A DNA stretch of 64,000 nucleotides from Marthasterias glacialis (Eukaryota > Echinodermata > Asteroidea > Forcipulatida > Asteriidae), in contig OU452223.1 of NCBI GenBank assembly GCA_911728455.2, positions 124,001 to 188,000 of the forward strand, read 5' to 3'. Shown one piece after another: positions 62,233 through 64,000 of this stretch (positions are counted from its first letter, which is position 1; every line of letters starts with the position of its first letter). The position numbers and the translations under genes are program-made. The notes beneath the pieces were generated by a model, which saw nothing but the letters and a program-made list of their open reading frames with translations, had not been told where the DNA came from and did not search any database.

Positions 62233-63044
62233 CTAAGCCTGTGCCGGTTACACGGTTACACGGTTAACCGACAGTTACACGGTTATACAGTTAACCGACC
62301 GATCGTCCGGTTACACGATTACATTTTTACGGTTCGGATAACAGTCAAAAACTGCACTCAAAAGTGCCTCGAAATTATATATCCATGTGACATGTAAGCA
62401 TTCAAATCGTTTCCAATAATTTACAGGCTGATAGTCTTTGTTTTCTCGCTACTTTGCATGTTACATTTAGTATAAAAAACATTGAACGCAAGAGGGCCCT
62501 TTCAACACAACGCGATTCAATGGGAGAGTGCGCCCTCTATTGTTGAAGTATACAAGTGCATTATGACAAAACGCCTTTACCAATAGACATGCTGGGGATC
62601 TGGCTGGTGCACAAACTGCTAGATGTTTACACAGCATTGTTATTGCTGGTGCCACACGAAAACCGTTGAAAGCATGGTCAGTGGAGCAAGTTCCCTGGCA
62701 ATTGCAGCATGTTTACAAAAAACTACACAATATGTAGGCTTTATTTAGCTAAAATTATAACATTTACGATACCCTGGACGAATGGAAAGAGTATTCAACA
62801 GTAAAATGTAAGATCTGTTTCTTCTTGTTTTTGTTTTTTGTTTTTTTAGGGGTGATTGCTTACAGTCAAAGGGCTGTGATGAAGTTGCAATGTTTTGACT
62901 ACACGTGCCATCGACATGTATACGTGTGTTTTTAACTCTAAATTTTGTTTCTTCGACAGTCAGTTACACCATGGTTACACGGGTAACCGACCGTTTCGGA
63001 CTGGTTACATGGTTACAAAAATAACCGTAAACGTACAGTCTTAG
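62233..63044. mobile_element. CGGTTACA-rich foldback MITE, about 812 bp
   Basis: Both ends contain clusters of CGGTTACACGGTTAACCG-like strings, in opposite orientation (62244-62335 and 62962-63030). The outer limits CTAAGCCTGTGCCGGTTAC and, inverted, CTAAGACTGTACGTTTACGG are similar. No clean target duplication was found. The interior is non-coding and includes the GCGCCCTCTATTGTTG string near 62530. Confidence 0.55.
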
Positions 63045-63477
63045 CTTATACAGGACCCCCCTGTCCACTCTCCCACACAGAAGATCCACAACTGGTGACA
63101 TACCTCACTAACTGCCAATTTCAACAGCCGAACAGGTAGTTGACATACGAAAGAAGAAGAGAAGAAGAACGTATATTTTTAATAAAATGGCTCAGTAACT
63201 GTGTTATTATTACCAAAATCCGACTTTTGGTGACTCTGTCGGTCAAGGCATGTATTTGCACATAGTTTGCCATCAACTCAGATGACCTAATACCCACAAT
63301 AGGTCATGTGATGACATGTAAACATTGGTCCCACAACTTGTCTATTAGGAGAGAGTCAATCAATAATATAACAACTGCACAGGGGACAAATAAAATTAAT
63401 CTGCATTTTTACCCTAAAACAATGAACTCAGTGCTTTCCAGAGTTCTGCAGAAGAAGAACAAATCTAGAGAAGCTGT
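63045..63477. other. Unique DNA, no supported gene
   Basis: Low-copy sequence including the right arm of the inverted repeat (63288-63310) and a purine-rich GAAGAAGAGAAGAAGAA tract near 63151. No exon is supported. Confidence 0.4.
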
Positions 63478-63492
63478 CTCACCACTAGACTA

Positions 63493-64000
63493 CTGAGGGT
63501 GCCCGGTGATAACAAGCCAGCTAAAGGGTCACAGAAAAAACTGAATGAATGTTGAATGAACCCCACCCCACCCCCAACCAATGACCACTGAGCATGCCTG
63601 GTAACATCAAGCCCATCAGAGGGAAGAGAAACAATTAAATGAATGTTGAATGAACCCCCATCCCCACTCAATGACTAGTAAGCAAGCTCGGTGACAACAA
63701 GCCCATCAGAGGGTATAGAAACAATTAAATTAATATTGAATGAACCCCCACCCCCACTCAAGAGCAGATGTCATTACTACTATGCCCGGTGACATCAAGC
63801 CCATTTGAGGGTAGAGAAACAATTGAATGAATGTTGAATGAACCCCCATCCCCACCCCCATCCCCACTCAATGACCACCGAGCATGCCCAGTGACAACAA
63901 GCCCGTCAGATGGCATAGAAATAATTGAATGAATGTTGAATGAACCCCACCCCCACCCCCAACCAATGAACACTGAGCATGCCTGGTGACATCAAGCCCA
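63493..64000. repeat. ~90-102-bp minisatellite at the window end
   Basis: Five units with anchors GTGACATCAAGCCCATCAGA, GAAACAATTGAATGAATGTT, GAATGAACCCCCACCCCCA and CAATGACCACTGAGCATGCC. Spacings of the GCCCATCAGA anchor are about 90, 98, 102 and 95 bp. The array continues past the window edge. C-rich CCCCCACCCCCA tracts vary most between units. Confidence 0.9.

Overview
The window is repeat-dominated eukaryotic DNA with no intact protein-coding gene that I can support. The organism is most likely a marine invertebrate, and I lean to an echinoderm. The grounds are split coding remnants with GT-AG borders, a CR1/Jockey-type LINE, many short non-autonomous DNA transposons with clean target duplications, and a TTAA-flanked MITE whose ends (AGCCATTATACACT...) I remember from echinoderm sequence. 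That taxonomic call is memory-based and not tested.

Layout. 1-830: end of a 10-bp AT-rich tandem array (TATTATTTAG/G). 831-3240: unique DNA with decayed minus-strand exons of a VWC-domain gene. 3270-4208: a piggyBac-like MITE. 4641-6780: a ~101-bp minisatellite split by a TTAA-flanked MITE. 6843-7108: two minus-strand exons of a membrane-protein gene remnant. 7109-8523: low-copy DNA. 8524-21331: an ~80/81-bp satellite interrupted by a 5'-truncated LINE, a 2.2-kb long-TIR element holding an older MITE, a hairpin MITE and a tiny hAT-like MITE. 21332-47276: ~26 kb of the 10-bp array, with higher-order blocks of ~2.3-2.4 kb and two copies of a 643-646-bp non-AT cassette. 47277-59966: a second copy of 6116-14036 in the same order and orientation (minisatellite, membrane exon, low-copy block, satellite, same LINE, satellite), carrying its own later insertions. 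60167-64000: mostly unique DNA with a possible exon, SINE-like pieces, a hairpin-rich MITE and a ~95-bp minisatellite running off the end.

The paralogous copies are the most informative part. They give an empty site for a Harbinger-like MITE, show that the LINE insertion predates the duplication, and show a membrane-protein exon decaying differently in each copy. The arrangement could be a true tandem duplication or two haplotypes joined in assembly; sequence alone does not decide. I found no operon, rRNA gene, convincing tRNA gene, CRISPR array or virus-derived element, and nothing that amounts to a new functional system. The unusual content is the architecture of the satellites and nested transposons.
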